A stretch of 64,000 nucleotides of DNA from CAMYLR01 sp039588915 (GCA_039588915.1 JBDGYV010000002.1:33021-97020), one strand, 5' to 3'. Counted from the first letter of the stretch, positions 35,472-44,678 are shown. Program-made: numbers and translations. The notes: generated by a model from the sequence alone, not told the origin.

Positions 35472-36181
35472 GTCAATCAGCCCGGGTCGTGGTTACCGGG
35501 GCGGGTCGAGGCCTGGGGCTTGAGTTCGCCCGTCAATGGGTCGCTGCTGGCGATCAGGTCATCGCGCTGGCTCGCGATCCGAGCGCCTCTAAGGGTCTAG
35601 CAGATCTAACCGAGCAATCCGATGAACAGCTAATCGTCGTCGGGTGCGACGTCAGTGAGGACGCCTCGGTGGAAGCCGCCGTACGAGTGATCGACGGTCA
35701 TGTTGATGGCGTCGAGATCGTCGTGAACAACGCCGGTGAGCGGGGCCACGCGGAGGACTTGAACTCACTCGACCTCGACGTCGTCCTACGAGTCTTCAAC
35801 ACGAACGCGCTTGGGTCGCTGCGGGTGAGTCGCGCGCTGCTTCCATTGCTCCGCTCTGGTCGCGGCAAACCACCGCGGATTGTCCATCTAAGTTCGCTCA
35901 TGGGCTCGATCGCCGACAACCAGAGCGGCGGGTCGTACGCCTATCGCATCTCGAAGGCTGGGGTCAACATGGCCTGTCGCACGTTAGCTCATGACTTGGT
36001 GCCGTACGGCGTCGTGACGGTCGCGATACACCCGGGGTGGGTGCAGACTCGGATGGGCGGATCCGCCGCGCCGCTCACGGCCGAGGCCTCGGTAAGCGAC
36101 ATGGTCGCTACGATCCAAGACCTCTCCATCGATCAGAGCGGTCATTTCCTCGACCGTCACGGCGACCCCCTGCCGTACTGA
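35468..36181 (+). CDS. Short-chain dehydrogenase/reductase (C-factor-like)
   Basis: A 237-residue Rossmann-fold oxidoreductase. TGAGRGLG is the nucleotide-binding loop, VVNNAG the structural motif, and Ser in HLSSLMGS with Tyr and Lys in SYAYRISKAG the catalytic set. HPGWVQTRMGG follows the active site as in C-factor/CsgA-type SDRs, which reduce carbonyl compounds and in Myxococcus act in signalling. GTG 35468 overlaps the lipoprotein stop (GTGA). Substrate is unknown. It converges with the sigma-54 activator gene 12 bases on. Confidence 0.88.
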   Translation: MSQSARVVVTGAGRGLGLEFARQWVAAGDQVIALARDPSASKGLADLTEQSDEQLIVVGCDVSEDASVEAAVRVIDGHVDGVEIVVNNAGERGHAEDLNSLDLDVVLRVFNTNALGSLRVSRALLPLLRSGRGKPPRIVHLSSLMGSIADNQSGGSYAYRISKAGVNMACRTLAHDLVPYGVVTVAIHPGWVQTRMGGSAAPLTAEASVSDMVATIQDLSIDQSGHFLDRHGDPLPY

Positions 36182-36193
36182 TCGCCAGAGCTA

Positions 36194-37801
36194 CTAGAGT
36201 TCGTATTTCTTGAGCTTACGGTACAGAGTTCGCTCGCCAATGCCGAGGATCTCAGCCGCTCGGCGGCGGTTACCGTCAACGGCCGCTAAGGTCCGTTCGA
36301 TCGCCAATCGCTCGATTTCATCAAGGCTCGCGCCAACCGTAGGTAGCTGGTCCGCGGTGCCGGAGGGGGCCTCATCAGCGGCGCTGACTTCCGCAATCGG
36401 CACCGCTCGGATTTCGTTCTCTATGTCGTCACCATCGGTTTCGACCTCCACTGCTCGGACCCACGACACCTCGCGATCGTTTCCTTCCAGGAGCTCACGG
36501 ATCTCCCGATAATCGCCCCGTAACGCATCCAGCTCACCCTTCAGGTCGCGATAAAGGTACCCCAACAGGGCCTCGATCCGTGCCCCGGACGCGCCCCCGT
36601 CAATGACATCTTCGCCCAGTGGCATCGGCAGCAACCGCTCGGGGTTCGCCCGAGCGTATATCTCCTCCGGAATGTCACGGGCGCGGATCTTCGATCCTGG
36701 TGTTAGCACTAGCATGCTCTCAACCAAGTTCCGCAGTTCACGAACGTTGCCGGGCCAGTCATAGTTCTTGAGCACTGACATCGCCTCCTCGGTGATGCCC
36801 ACGAACTGGCGGTCGTTCTGGCTGCAGAACTCCTGTACGAAATGATGGATGAGAAGCGGAATATCCTCACGTCGCTCACGGAGCGGGGGCATTCGCACGT
36901 TTAAGACATTCAGTCGATAGTACAGGTCGCGTCGGAATTCGCCCGCCTCGACCGCCGACTCGAGATCACGGTTGGTCGAAGCGAGAACCCGTACATCCAC
37001 CCGGATGGGTGTGGATCCACCGACCCGCATGAACTCACGCTCTTCGAGCACGCGAAGCAGCTTGACCTGGGTCGACAGCCGCATCTCTCCGACCTCGTCC
37101 AACAAGAGTGTACCCTGGTCGGCTATCTCGAAGTGACCCTTCCGAAGACCGATGGCGCCCGTGAAGGCCCCCTTCTCGTGTCCGAACAGCTCGGATTCGA
37201 GAAGGCTCTCGGTCAATGCCGCGCAGTTGACGGCGATGAACGGCTTGCTGCGGCGCGGCGATAGATCGTGAATCGCTCTCGCGACCAGCTCCTTTCCAGT
37301 GCCGCTCTCCCCCTCGATCAACACCGTTGAATGGACCGGGGCGTATTGAGCGACCCGCTCGAGAACCAGCTTGATCGCTTCCGAATGCCCGATGATATGC
37401 GTCTTTCCAACCAGCTCTTCGCGGGCCATAAGGCGCCGTGCAACGAGCGTCAGTTCGTCCCCATCGAACGGCTTCTTGAGAACCTCGTCGATACCCTGCT
37501 CACGACGCCGCTCCATGCGCTCGAACTCAGCGTCGTTGACTAGCGCGAGCACCCCGACCGGCCGAGCGGCGTCGACGACGTGCCGCAGGAACTCTCGCGT
37601 GGTACGCTCGGAGATCCCACCGGTTAGTACGATAAGCGTCACCCGACTGCCACCGAACACTCGCTCTCGAATCTTCTTGATCGAATCCATGACTTCGACG
37701 TCGAACCCGGCCATCGCGAGCGTGTGTTCTGCTCGAATCGCAAACTCAGGGTCGTAACGGCTGACCAAGACGAGCCCCGGAATCGCGGTGCCTGCGCTCA
37801 T
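36194..37801 (-). CDS. Sigma-54 activator with degenerate receiver domain
   Basis: A 535-residue NtrC-type protein. Residues 8-125 have a receiver-like fold (LVLVSRYDPEF at the start, Lys in VLKKPFDGDEL), but the phosphoacceptor strand reads TLIVLTGGISE with no Asp, so normal phosphorylation is not expected. The AAA+ domain is complete: GESGTGKE, GHEKGAFTGAIGLRKG, GTLLLDEVGEM. About 100 residues of low-complexity acidic linker follow (DRDLKGELDALRGDYREIRE region and beyond), then a Fis-type helix-turn-helix, RRRAAEILGIGERTLYRKLK. ATG 37801 overlaps the Mog-type stop. It could activate the pil promoter or others. Confidence 0.9.
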   Translation of the reverse strand: MSAGTAIPGLVLVSRYDPEFAIRAEHTLAMAGFDVEVMDSIKKIRERVFGGSRVTLIVLTGGISERTTREFLRHVVDAARPVGVLALVNDAEFERMERRREQGIDEVLKKPFDGDELTLVARRLMAREELVGKTHIIGHSEAIKLVLERVAQYAPVHSTVLIEGESGTGKELVARAIHDLSPRRSKPFIAVNCAALTESLLESELFGHEKGAFTGAIGLRKGHFEIADQGTLLLDEVGEMRLSTQVKLLRVLEEREFMRVGGSTPIRVDVRVLASTNRDLESAVEAGEFRRDLYYRLNVLNVRMPPLRERREDIPLLIHHFVQEFCSQNDRQFVGITEEAMSVLKNYDWPGNVRELRNLVESMLVLTPGSKIRARDIPEEIYARANPERLLPMPLGEDVIDGGASGARIEALLGYLYRDLKGELDALRGDYREIRELLEGNDREVSWVRAVEVETDGDDIENEIRAVPIAEVSAADEAPSGTADQLPTVGASLDEIERLAIERTLAAVDGNRRRAAEILGIGERTLYRKLKKYEL

Positions 37802-38328
37802 GACCGATCAGCTGCCCTGTGTTCCGCCTGACCGACGGGCAGTTCCCTCAAGAGCGCGATGGCATGATCGAGAACCGGCGCCAGAGTCTCAAAGGTGGCG
37901 CAGGCGCCGCGGGGACTTCCGGGAAGGTTGACGATCAAGGTTTGGCCGCGAATAGCACTCGTAGCCCGCGACAGCATCGCGTGAGGCGTCTGTTCGAGCG
38001 ATCTCGCGCGCAGCGCTTCCGCGATGCCGGGGACCTCACGATCGGCGATTCGACGGGTGGCATCGGGGGTGACGTCGCGCAGCGCCAAACCGGTTCCGCC
38101 CGAGGTCAGTAGCAGTTGAATCCGATCGTCGTCAGCCAGCCGAGCCAGTGTCTCGGCGATCGCGTCAATGTCATCTGCGCTGACCTCGCACGCTTCGATC
38201 CCCCAACCGGCTTCTTCCAGCCGTCCGATGAGCGCTGGTCCGCTGGCGTCGTCCTGGACCCCGGCTGCCACCCGATCGCTGACCACGAGGACCGCCGCCC
38301 CCCTGTGATGTGCCATTTCGGCAGACAT
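37798..38328 (-). CDS. MoaB/Mog-family molybdenum-cofactor protein
   Basis: A 176-residue protein of the molybdopterin-adenylyltransferase family, which adenylates molybdopterin before Mo insertion. AAVLVVSDRVAAGVQDDASG is the N-terminal family motif, LLLTSGGTGLALRDVTPDA the nucleotide/pterin loop (TSGGTG), and LIVNLPGSPRGACATFETL the C-terminal signature. ATG 38328 is chosen; TTG 38337 and ATG 38316 are alternatives and none has a clear Shine-Dalgarno site. It is co-translated with the sigma-54 activator (ATGA). The only molybdoenzyme in the window is the sulfite-oxidase-like protein at 22885. Confidence 0.87.
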   Translation of the reverse strand: MSAEMAHHRGAAVLVVSDRVAAGVQDDASGPALIGRLEEAGWGIEACEVSADDIDAIAETLARLADDDRIQLLLTSGGTGLALRDVTPDATRRIADREVPGIAEALRARSLEQTPHAMLSRATSAIRGQTLIVNLPGSPRGACATFETLAPVLDHAIALLRELPVGQAEHRAADRS

Positions 38329-38395
38329 TGGTGGCAAGATACGTCAGCCTAGGGGGGCCGCCAAACGAGACGGTTTTGGCTGCGGTGCGTGGGGC

Positions 38396-38860
38396 CTAGC
38401 GGGTCCAGACCCCGAGACGTTGCTCGCGGGCGATCGATTCGGCTGCGCGCAGTCGGGCGCCGTGGCGTCGGTTCACAACGCTCGGCTTGAGAAACGCGTA
38501 CCCCTGACGAACGAGCATCTCGTTGACCATACGGCCATCGGCGAGGAAGACGTACGCCAGCAGCCGCCCCCTCCCGTCTCGCGGTTGCTCATCCAACTCC
38601 AACCGGATCTCGGAGCCGCTCGGCAACAAGGCTGCGAGGGCGTTTCTGGCCAGCGTGCCAAACGGACCCCGCTCGGGTGAGTCCACGAGCAACAAGCGGA
38701 TGCGGTCCCCGTTGCGACAGTTGAGCGTATCACCGTCGAGCACGAAAGCCACGGTGCAGGTTGCAGATTGGGCCCGGACTGGATCGATCCAACCCCCGAG
38801 CAGCACCAACGGTACGATCAGACCGAAGACGAACGCGTGGCGCAACACCGATCTCGTCAT
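38396..38860 (-). CDS. Exported staphylococcal-nuclease-like (thermonuclease) protein
   Basis: A 154-residue nuclease. Signal peptide FVFGLIVPLVLLGGWIDPVRA-like (residues 9-30) precedes an SNase OB-fold with VLDGDTLNCRNGDRIRLLLV, DSPERG and DEQPRDGRGRLLAYVFL, which hold the Ca-binding Asp residues and the catalytic Arg and Glu, and ARLRAAESIAREQRLGVW at the end. It should cut DNA or RNA outside the cytoplasm. ATG 38860 overlaps the glycosyltransferase stop (ATGA). Confidence 0.9.
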   Translation of the reverse strand: MTRSVLRHAFVFGLIVPLVLLGGWIDPVRAQSATCTVAFVLDGDTLNCRNGDRIRLLLVDSPERGPFGTLARNALAALLPSGSEIRLELDEQPRDGRGRLLAYVFLADGRMVNEMLVRQGYAFLKPSVVNRRHGARLRAAESIAREQRLGVWTR

Positions 38861-39873
38861 CTCGTCTCAGCTGGGGAGCGACGTGCCCGCCCACGTGAAA
38901 GGGCGTATCCCCCAACCCCAACCGTAAAGGCCAAGCAAGCATACAGGTAGTAGAGCCAGTGTAATGGTATCGCTTTCATCGCGAACATGACCCCACGCTG
39001 GCGAGCGAAAAACGCGTACAGATCCCGATTGAGAACCAGCAATCCAAGCGCCGATAGCCCCGACAACCACAGCGATCCCGATCTCCATACAGCGCCCAGC
39101 AGGCCGGCCGCCAAGAGCCACGCCAACGCCGCGCTCACCCGCTGTGACCAACGAAGATTCAGTGTGGTATCGATCCGGCCACGATCGAGCATCAGTCGGG
39201 TCCAGGGCGCGCCACGATCGAAGATGTCCGATCGCATGAGCTGCTCGAAGGTCCACGCTTTCAGATGCTTGACCCTGACCTCCTTGCACAACCGAATCGC
39301 GAAGCCGCCATCTCGCAGTCTGTATCCCAGCTCGATATCTTCTATGCTTGGCCGCGGGAATTGTTCCTCATCGAAGCCACCGATCCCTGCGAACACCGTT
39401 CGCCGAACGACTCCGCAACCAGCCCAGAATGTCGTGGCGTCTTCACCTCCCTGCTGATGGGTATAGGAGTGGAACAGGTTCTTAAACTGGGCGACAAAGT
39501 TTTGCGCCGCAGGGGCGTCGTCGTAGCATCCGAACAGCGCGTCGAGGCCGGGCTCGGCTTCAAGCACCGCGGCCGCACGATCGAGGGTGTCCGGATGCAC
39601 CTCGCAGTCAGCATCGACAAAGAACAGAAACTCCCCCGATGCTCTTTCCGCACCCAGATTCCTCGCCGCGCCAGGACCACGTGGGCCGCCAGTAGAGATC
39701 ACTTCTGCCCCGCGCAGCCGCGCCAGCTGTGCCGAACGATCGGTCGACCCATCGTCAACCACGATCAGCTCCTGGTCAGAAAAACGAGATCGGTCGAATG
39801 CATCGAGACAGCGCTCGAAGTCGGAGCCACCGTTGTGAACTGGGATGATCACGGAGAAGTGCGGCTTGTTCAT
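38857..39873 (-). CDS. GT2-family glycosyltransferase with C-terminal membrane segments
   Basis: A 338-residue GT-A glycosyltransferase. SVIIPVHNGGSDFERCLDAF and VVDDGSTD are the nucleotide-sugar site, FFVDADCEV the DxD metal motif, and FPRPSIEDIELGYRL the acceptor-side ED motif. After residue 240 there are two or three membrane segments (ALAWLLAAGLLGAVW, WLSGLSALGLLVL, IPLHWLYYLYACLAFTVGVG). It is probably a polysaccharide or glycolipid assembly enzyme, fitting the divergent flippase gene 49 bases away. Sugar donor is unknown. Confidence 0.9.
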   Translation of the reverse strand: MNKPHFSVIIPVHNGGSDFERCLDAFDRSRFSDQELIVVDDGSTDRSAQLARLRGAEVISTGGPRGPGAARNLGAERASGEFLFFVDADCEVHPDTLDRAAAVLEAEPGLDALFGCYDDAPAAQNFVAQFKNLFHSYTHQQGGEDATTFWAGCGVVRRTVFAGIGGFDEEQFPRPSIEDIELGYRLRDGGFAIRLCKEVRVKHLKAWTFEQLMRSDIFDRGAPWTRLMLDRGRIDTTLNLRWSQRVSAALAWLLAAGLLGAVWRSGSLWLSGLSALGLLVLNRDLYAFFARQRGVMFAMKAIPLHWLYYLYACLAFTVGVGGYALSRGRARRSPAETR

Positions 39874-39922
39874 TGGATTCCGGAAACTACTGAGACCGGC
39901 CTTGGGGCGCAGGCATTAGCGC

Positions 39923-41428
39923 GTGACGATACCTAGACCGGACGACATTATCCCGGCCCGTTCGAACGTCGGGCGACAGACCGTGTCCGGTGCGGTCAAG
40001 ATGTTCCTCGCCCAGGGTCTCATGGTTCCGACAGGACTGGCCACCGTTGCCTTTCTGACTCGGGCCCTGGGACCAGATGGCTACGGGATTTACGGGCTCG
40101 CCGTAACGTTGGTCATGATGATCGAGTGGACGATCGCTCACGCGTTGTCCCGCGCCACCATCCGACTCGTCGGCAGCAGCACGGACTGGAAGCCCGTTGC
40201 GACACGGGTGTTGCAGATCTACCTCGTCGTCAGCCTGGCGGTGGCGATCGGCCTTTGGCTCTCGGCACCAGCGCTGGCTGGTTTTCTCGATGAACCGCGG
40301 TTGATCTCCCCTCTCAGGCTGCTCACGATCGACGTCCCCCTCTTGGTGATGGGTTTTGGCCACCAGGTAATCCTCACTGGACGTGGGCGATTCGGGCAAC
40401 GCGCATTGGCAATCTCGGCCCGCTGGGTCGCGCGAGTGGCGTTGATCGTTCTTTTCGTCAGCCTGGGCCTCTCGATCAACGGCGCAATTCTAGGCACGAT
40501 CGGCGCATCACTGGTCGAACTCATCATCGCTATGCGCTATGACCGGCCTGCACTGTTCCGTCGTGTTCAAGCGCCGGTGCGCGCGCTCTACGTTTATGCT
40601 CTTCCGCTATTCCTCTTGAGTCTCGGCTTGCGCTTCATTGCGCAGGTGGACCTGATCGCGTTCAAAGCACTCGGCGGAACAACAGCGATGGCCGGTGTTT
40701 TCGCTGGCGCACGAAGCCTGGCGCTCATGGCGGCCCTCTTCTCGATGGCTTTCTCGCCGCTGTTGCTGTCTACTCTGAGCCGACTGGTCGGCGCGGGCGA
40801 CCTCGAGCACGCACGCGATATGGGTCGCGACGCACTTCGCTTCCCGTTTCTCTTGCTACCGCTGATCGGGATCGCAATCGGCGCATCGATCGAGATCACC
40901 GTGTTCGCTCTGGGGATCGAATTCGAAGCTGCTGCACCGCTACTCGAGCAGCTCGTCGTCGCGGGTGTCGCGATGACGCTGTTCGGGGTCTGTTCTTCGA
41001 TCCTCACCGCCGCTGGCAAGCCCCACTGGACATTCGCACTGATCGGCCCGTTAGCGCCGATCACCGTCGTGGGGCACCTGGTGGCGATACCACGGTGGGG
41101 CGCGCTCGGTGCAGTCGCAGTAACCGCCTCGGTGTCGGTTGTAGCAGCGGTGTTAGGTGTTTTCGCGGTCGGCAGGCTGTGGCACATCTGGCCGCCACCG
41201 TCGTCGATTCTCCGCGGTGTCGCAGTCGCCCTGGCGACTTACGTTACCGCTCGCTGGTGGGTCACCACCGGCTGGCTAATCGTTATCAAGCTGACCCTGA
41301 TCTCGATCGCGATTCCGGCCGCCTTGTGGATCAGTGGGGAGTTCGACGCGCGGGAGAGACGACTCTTGCGCGCGGTGCTCTTGCGACCCTGGGAAGACGG
41401 TCCAGGCTCCACCTTCGAGGCGCAATAG
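39923..41428 (+). CDS. Polysaccharide flippase (MOP/Wzx superfamily)
   Basis: A 501-residue membrane protein with about 14 hydrophobic segments, from KMFLAQGLMVPTGLATVAFL to LIVIKLTLISIAIPAALWIS. LTRALGPDGYGIYGLAVTLV is the typical first-loop motif of Wzx-like lipid-linked oligosaccharide flippases, and MAGVFAGARSLALMAALFSM matches their seventh to eighth helices. It should move undecaprenyl-linked glycan across the inner membrane. GTG 39923 is the first start in frame with only a weak Shine-Dalgarno site. It diverges from the GT2 gene and converges with the small membrane protein at 41452. Confidence 0.9.
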   Translation: MTIPRPDDIIPARSNVGRQTVSGAVKMFLAQGLMVPTGLATVAFLTRALGPDGYGIYGLAVTLVMMIEWTIAHALSRATIRLVGSSTDWKPVATRVLQIYLVVSLAVAIGLWLSAPALAGFLDEPRLISPLRLLTIDVPLLVMGFGHQVILTGRGRFGQRALAISARWVARVALIVLFVSLGLSINGAILGTIGASLVELIIAMRYDRPALFRRVQAPVRALYVYALPLFLLSLGLRFIAQVDLIAFKALGGTTAMAGVFAGARSLALMAALFSMAFSPLLLSTLSRLVGAGDLEHARDMGRDALRFPFLLLPLIGIAIGASIEITVFALGIEFEAAAPLLEQLVVAGVAMTLFGVCSSILTAAGKPHWTFALIGPLAPITVVGHLVAIPRWGALGAVAVTASVSVVAAVLGVFAVGRLWHIWPPPSSILRGVAVALATYVTARWWVTTGWLIVIKLTLISIAIPAALWISGEFDARERRLLRAVLLRPWEDGPGSTFEAQ

Positions 41429-41451
41429 CGCGCTCGATCGCGATTCCCCCG

Positions 41452-41760
41452 CTACCCTCGCTCGGCGAAGTAGTTGTACAGCCGAGCGAGCGACCACCCA
41501 ACGGCCGACCCCAACAGAACACCATAGCCAAAACCAATCACCGAGCCGGGCCAGGTCACCGAGTAGCCGGGAAAATAGTTGCCCAGCAGGCTCAGTGTCG
41601 GTCCGATCTGGGGTCCACCACGAATGAGCAGCCACGCGGTGGCAAGAAAAAGCCCCAGGCCAACCAGCACACCAAATACTATCGCCATGGCACCAGCGCG
41701 CATGCGGGCCACTGCAGCCCGAACCAGTGCTCGTTCTTGGTCGGTAACACCTCGGGTCAT
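41452..41760 (-). CDS. Small two-span membrane protein, paralogue of the oxidoreductase C-terminal domain
   Basis: A 102-residue protein with membrane segments AIVFGVLVGLGLFLATAWLL and SVIGFGYGVLLGSAVGWSLA. By eye it aligns with the C-terminal 110 residues of the neighbouring oxidoreductase: GLFLATAWLLIR with GLFLATAWVLLR, LLGNYFPGYSVTWPGSVIGF with LIGQYLLGYEVSWGGAVLGF, and GWSLARLYNYF with GWLVNLIIGWE. It probably arose by duplication and may pair with that domain. It lies five bases after the oxidoreductase stop, same strand. Function is unknown. Confidence 0.75.
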   Translation of the reverse strand: MTRGVTDQERALVRAAVARMRAGAMAIVFGVLVGLGLFLATAWLLIRGGPQIGPTLSLLGNYFPGYSVTWPGSVIGFGYGVLLGSAVGWSLARLYNYFAERG

Positions 41761-41765
41761 TGTGC

Positions 41766-43607
41766 CTACTCCAGGTTCAGCGGATCGATTGTGCCGGCGA
41801 CCTCGAGCTCGCGCTCAAGGATCGTCTCCTCCCACCCGATGATCAGGTTGACAAGCCAGCCGACGCCAAAACCCACAACGAAGCCAAACAACCCGGCGCC
41901 GATGAATCCCAACACGGCTCCACCCCAACTGACTTCGTAGCCCAGCAGATACTGACCAATAAGCGCGAGCATCTCAGCCGAGTCGCGTTCGGCACGCAGC
42001 AGGACCCACGCTGTAGCCAGGAACAGTCCGACCCCACTCACGATGGCGACCGCCAGACCCAGCGCCAGCGAGTCGTAGCGGGCGAAGGCCGTTGCCAGGA
42101 CGTCCTCGAGAGTTTCGTCAGCAACGACCGACGGCGTCAGACGATCCGCGACCGGCACTCTCTTCCCAGTGTCCGGCTCACGCTTTTCCTCATGGTATTC
42201 ACTTTCAACGTTGACTGACCACACATCGTAGTTGGCTCCGTCGATATTGCGAGCCGCATAGATCCCAGTCAGCATCGAGTGATCCTGATTGTTGTAGCGA
42301 TGCTGACCGTTGCGTCCGATGAGGTGAAGGTTGGTCAAGCTACTGGTGTAACCTCGCACGGTCGCCAACGCACTTTCGTAGTACGAGTCGTACACTGGAT
42401 ACGCCTTGGGCATGCGGACTACCGTCCCGTCGATGACGGTGTCCGGGCGGATCAACCCCAACCGTATCATCTCGGCCTCTCCCAACTCGACGAGCGCTTC
42501 GTCTGGCGCGCACCATAATTCGTCCCCCTCGTTGACAAAGTACTCTAGTCCTAGCGAGGTGGTGCTCGGGTCTGGAACCATCTCGGGGCTCCAGTTCTTG
42601 AAGTTTTGAACGCGTCCTACCTTCACGTCTGGCGAGTGGATGTAGATCCAGTTGTCGGGGAAGACCTCTGCGTCGCGGACGATCAGGACGACGGTTAGGA
42701 AATCGCGATACTTGAGCTTGTCGGCCGCCGCAACCACCGGTTCTGGCGCAGGTGGGTCGAGCGAATAAACAAGCCGGCGAGCCGGCATGGTAGACACGAA
42801 ATGATCGGCCGACACCCGCTCGTTCCTGCCGTCCCCAAACCGAACCGTCACCGCTTCGACCCGACCGTCTCGATGGTGAAGATCGACCACTTCCGCCTCG
42901 AGATGTGTCCTCACGCCACGAGCCTCGAGTCGCTCGCACCATCGTTCCCACATCATGCCCGGGCCGAGACGCGGGTATTGGAACTCGTCAATCAGCGTAG
43001 TGATGACCGAGCCGCCCGTCCGTCCGCCGAGAAGAGCGTGTTTGATCGCCTGCGTCAGGTTCAGGTTCTTGATACGCTGGGCAGCCCATTCAGCGCCGAT
43101 CTCACTGCACGGGATGCCCCACACTTTCTCGGTATAGGTTTCAAAGAAGATCTCGTACAGCCGGCGTCCGAATCGATTCACGACCCAATCTTCGAACGTT
43201 CGTTCAACGCTGTTCGGAAACCCTCGCGCCTTTAGATAGCTGGCGACGATGCGGATCGATTCAACCGGCCCCAGCCCGCGGAGAGCGTTCCCCGGTCTCA
43301 ACGGATAGTCGAAAAACCGGTCACGGTAATAGATCCGCGAAAGGCGAGGTCGGACGAGGAAATCGTCCCCCATCAGCTGCTCCCACAGCGTCTGCACGAT
43401 GTCGACCTTGGTGAAAAACCGGTGGCCACCGATGTCGAACCGATAGCCACGGTAACTGACCGTACGGGCGATACCACCCACTTGATCGTCCTTCTCGAAC
43501 ACGATCGATTGATGTCCGAGGTCTGTAAGCTCGTGTGCAGCCGTGAGTCCAGCAGGACCCGCGCCAATAACAACGACTCGCTCACTCACCGGGGGACAAA
43601 CGGCCAC
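41766..43607 (-). CDS. FAD-dependent oxidoreductase (UDP-galactopyranose-mutase/amine-oxidase-like) fused to a membrane domain
   Basis: A 613-residue protein. The N-terminus has the FAD fold VVVIGAGPAGLTAAHELTDL and VGGIARTVSYRGYRFDIGGH; FFETYTEKVWGIPCSEIGAE and LIGRNGQHRYNNQDHSMLTG resemble the UDP-galactopyranose-mutase/protoporphyrinogen-oxidase-like enzymes found in glycan clusters. After residue 500 comes a membrane domain of two segments (LGLAVAIVSGVGLFLATAWV and GAVLGFIGAGLFGFVVGFGV) shared with the next gene. Most relatives lack it. GTG 43607 is used; GTG 43589 is possible. It follows the broken gcvT by three bases. A sugar-modifying role is inferred from the nearby GT2 and flippase. 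Confidence 0.82.
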   Translation of the reverse strand: MAVCPPVSERVVVIGAGPAGLTAAHELTDLGHQSIVFEKDDQVGGIARTVSYRGYRFDIGGHRFFTKVDIVQTLWEQLMGDDFLVRPRLSRIYYRDRFFDYPLRPGNALRGLGPVESIRIVASYLKARGFPNSVERTFEDWVVNRFGRRLYEIFFETYTEKVWGIPCSEIGAEWAAQRIKNLNLTQAIKHALLGGRTGGSVITTLIDEFQYPRLGPGMMWERWCERLEARGVRTHLEAEVVDLHHRDGRVEAVTVRFGDGRNERVSADHFVSTMPARRLVYSLDPPAPEPVVAAADKLKYRDFLTVVLIVRDAEVFPDNWIYIHSPDVKVGRVQNFKNWSPEMVPDPSTTSLGLEYFVNEGDELWCAPDEALVELGEAEMIRLGLIRPDTVIDGTVVRMPKAYPVYDSYYESALATVRGYTSSLTNLHLIGRNGQHRYNNQDHSMLTGIYAARNIDGANYDVWSVNVESEYHEEKREPDTGKRVPVADRLTPSVVADETLEDVLATAFARYDSLALGLAVAIVSGVGLFLATAWVLLRAERDSAEMLALIGQYLLGYEVSWGGAVLGFIGAGLFGFVVGFGVGWLVNLIIGWEETILERELEVAGTIDPLNLE

Positions 43608-43610
43608 CGT

Positions 43611-44677
43611 TCACTGGTTGAGCGAACCACCACCGTAGAAGGGGGGCTTAACGATCTCCGCAGCTACCTCCTTTCCGCGAATCAAGACCGCCAGGGTGCG
43701 GCCCGATTTGGCGTGATCGGCTGGCAAGTAGCAGGTTCCGATTCCATAACCGAGTGAAGGGCTCATCGCACCACTGCGCACCTCCGAGATCTCGGTTCCA
43801 TCCACGGCTACGGGATAGCCGGTGCGCGGAATACCTCAGACTCAGCGATTTCCTTTAGCCGATCGCGGCCTACGAAATCGCCTTTATCGAGTTTGACGAT
43901 CCACCCAAGCGCGGCTTCGTACGGATTGATTGTCTCGTCGATATCGCTCCCGTACAGGGCGTAGCGCATTTCGAGCCGCAGCGTATCGCGGGCCGCCAAC
44001 CCACAAGGCAGCAAGCCGACGCCCTCGCCAGCCTCCATCACCGCTTGCCACACCGCTGCCGAGCCCTCGCGGTCTAAATAGAGCTCGTAGCCCAACTCTC
44101 CAGTATATCCGGTGCGACTCACTATCGTCGGCACGGAAGCGACCATCCCTTCCCGTTTCCAGTAGAATCGAAGCTCGTCGAGAGGAACGTCGGTCACCGC
44201 AGCCATGACTTGGCTCGCCTGAGGGCCCTGAACGGCAAGCAGCGACGTGGTTTCCGACTCGTCAGCGAGCGTTACATCGCTCGGAAGATGACGGCTTACG
44301 TGTGCCCAGTCTTTGGCGATATTCGAAGCGTTGACGACCATCATGTACCGAGTCTTATCAAGCCGATAAACAACACAATCGTCGATGATCCCACCGCTCT
44401 CGTTGATCATCGCTGAGTATTGCGCCTGGTCCACGGATAACGTCGCTACATCGTTGACGGTCACCCGTTGCACCGCTTCCAGCGCGTTCGGGCCGCCAAA
44501 GACAAACTCTCCCATATGACTCACGTCGAAGACCCCGGCGCGTTCCCTCACCGCCCGATGCTCCTCGGTGATCGACGTATACTGGACCGGCATTACGAAA
44601 CCCGCAAACGGCACCATCCGCGCGCCTAGCCGTTCGTGGATGTCGGTGAAACCGGTTCGTTTGAGATCTGGTGGCAC
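43611..44677 (-). pseudogene. gcvT: Glycine cleavage T-protein (aminomethyltransferase), frameshifted with internal deletion
   Basis: GcvT takes the aminomethyl group from lipoylated H-protein and makes methylenetetrahydrofolate. The N-terminal part reads from GTG 44677 (VPPDLKRTGFTDIHERLGAR) through FDVSHMGEF, SRTGYTGELGYEL and EAALGWIVKLDKGDFVGRDR, then hits TAG at 43808. The C-terminal part is in another frame from about 43835: GIPRTGYPVAVDGTEISEVR, SGAMSPSLGYGIGTCYLPAD and ends EIVKPPFY plus a few residues at 43611. About a dozen residues expected between LKEIAESE and GIPRTGYP (the KRKLVGFE region) are missing, so a small non-triplet deletion, not just one slipped base, separates the parts. 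It is either a true pseudogene or an assembly error. Confidence 0.85.
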
Positions 44678-44678
44678 G

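Noticed and set aside
43611..44677. gcvT expressed through programmed frameshifting
   Set aside because: Residues expected at the junction are missing and TGA codons lie in the second frame just upstream, so simple slippage would not restore the protein.
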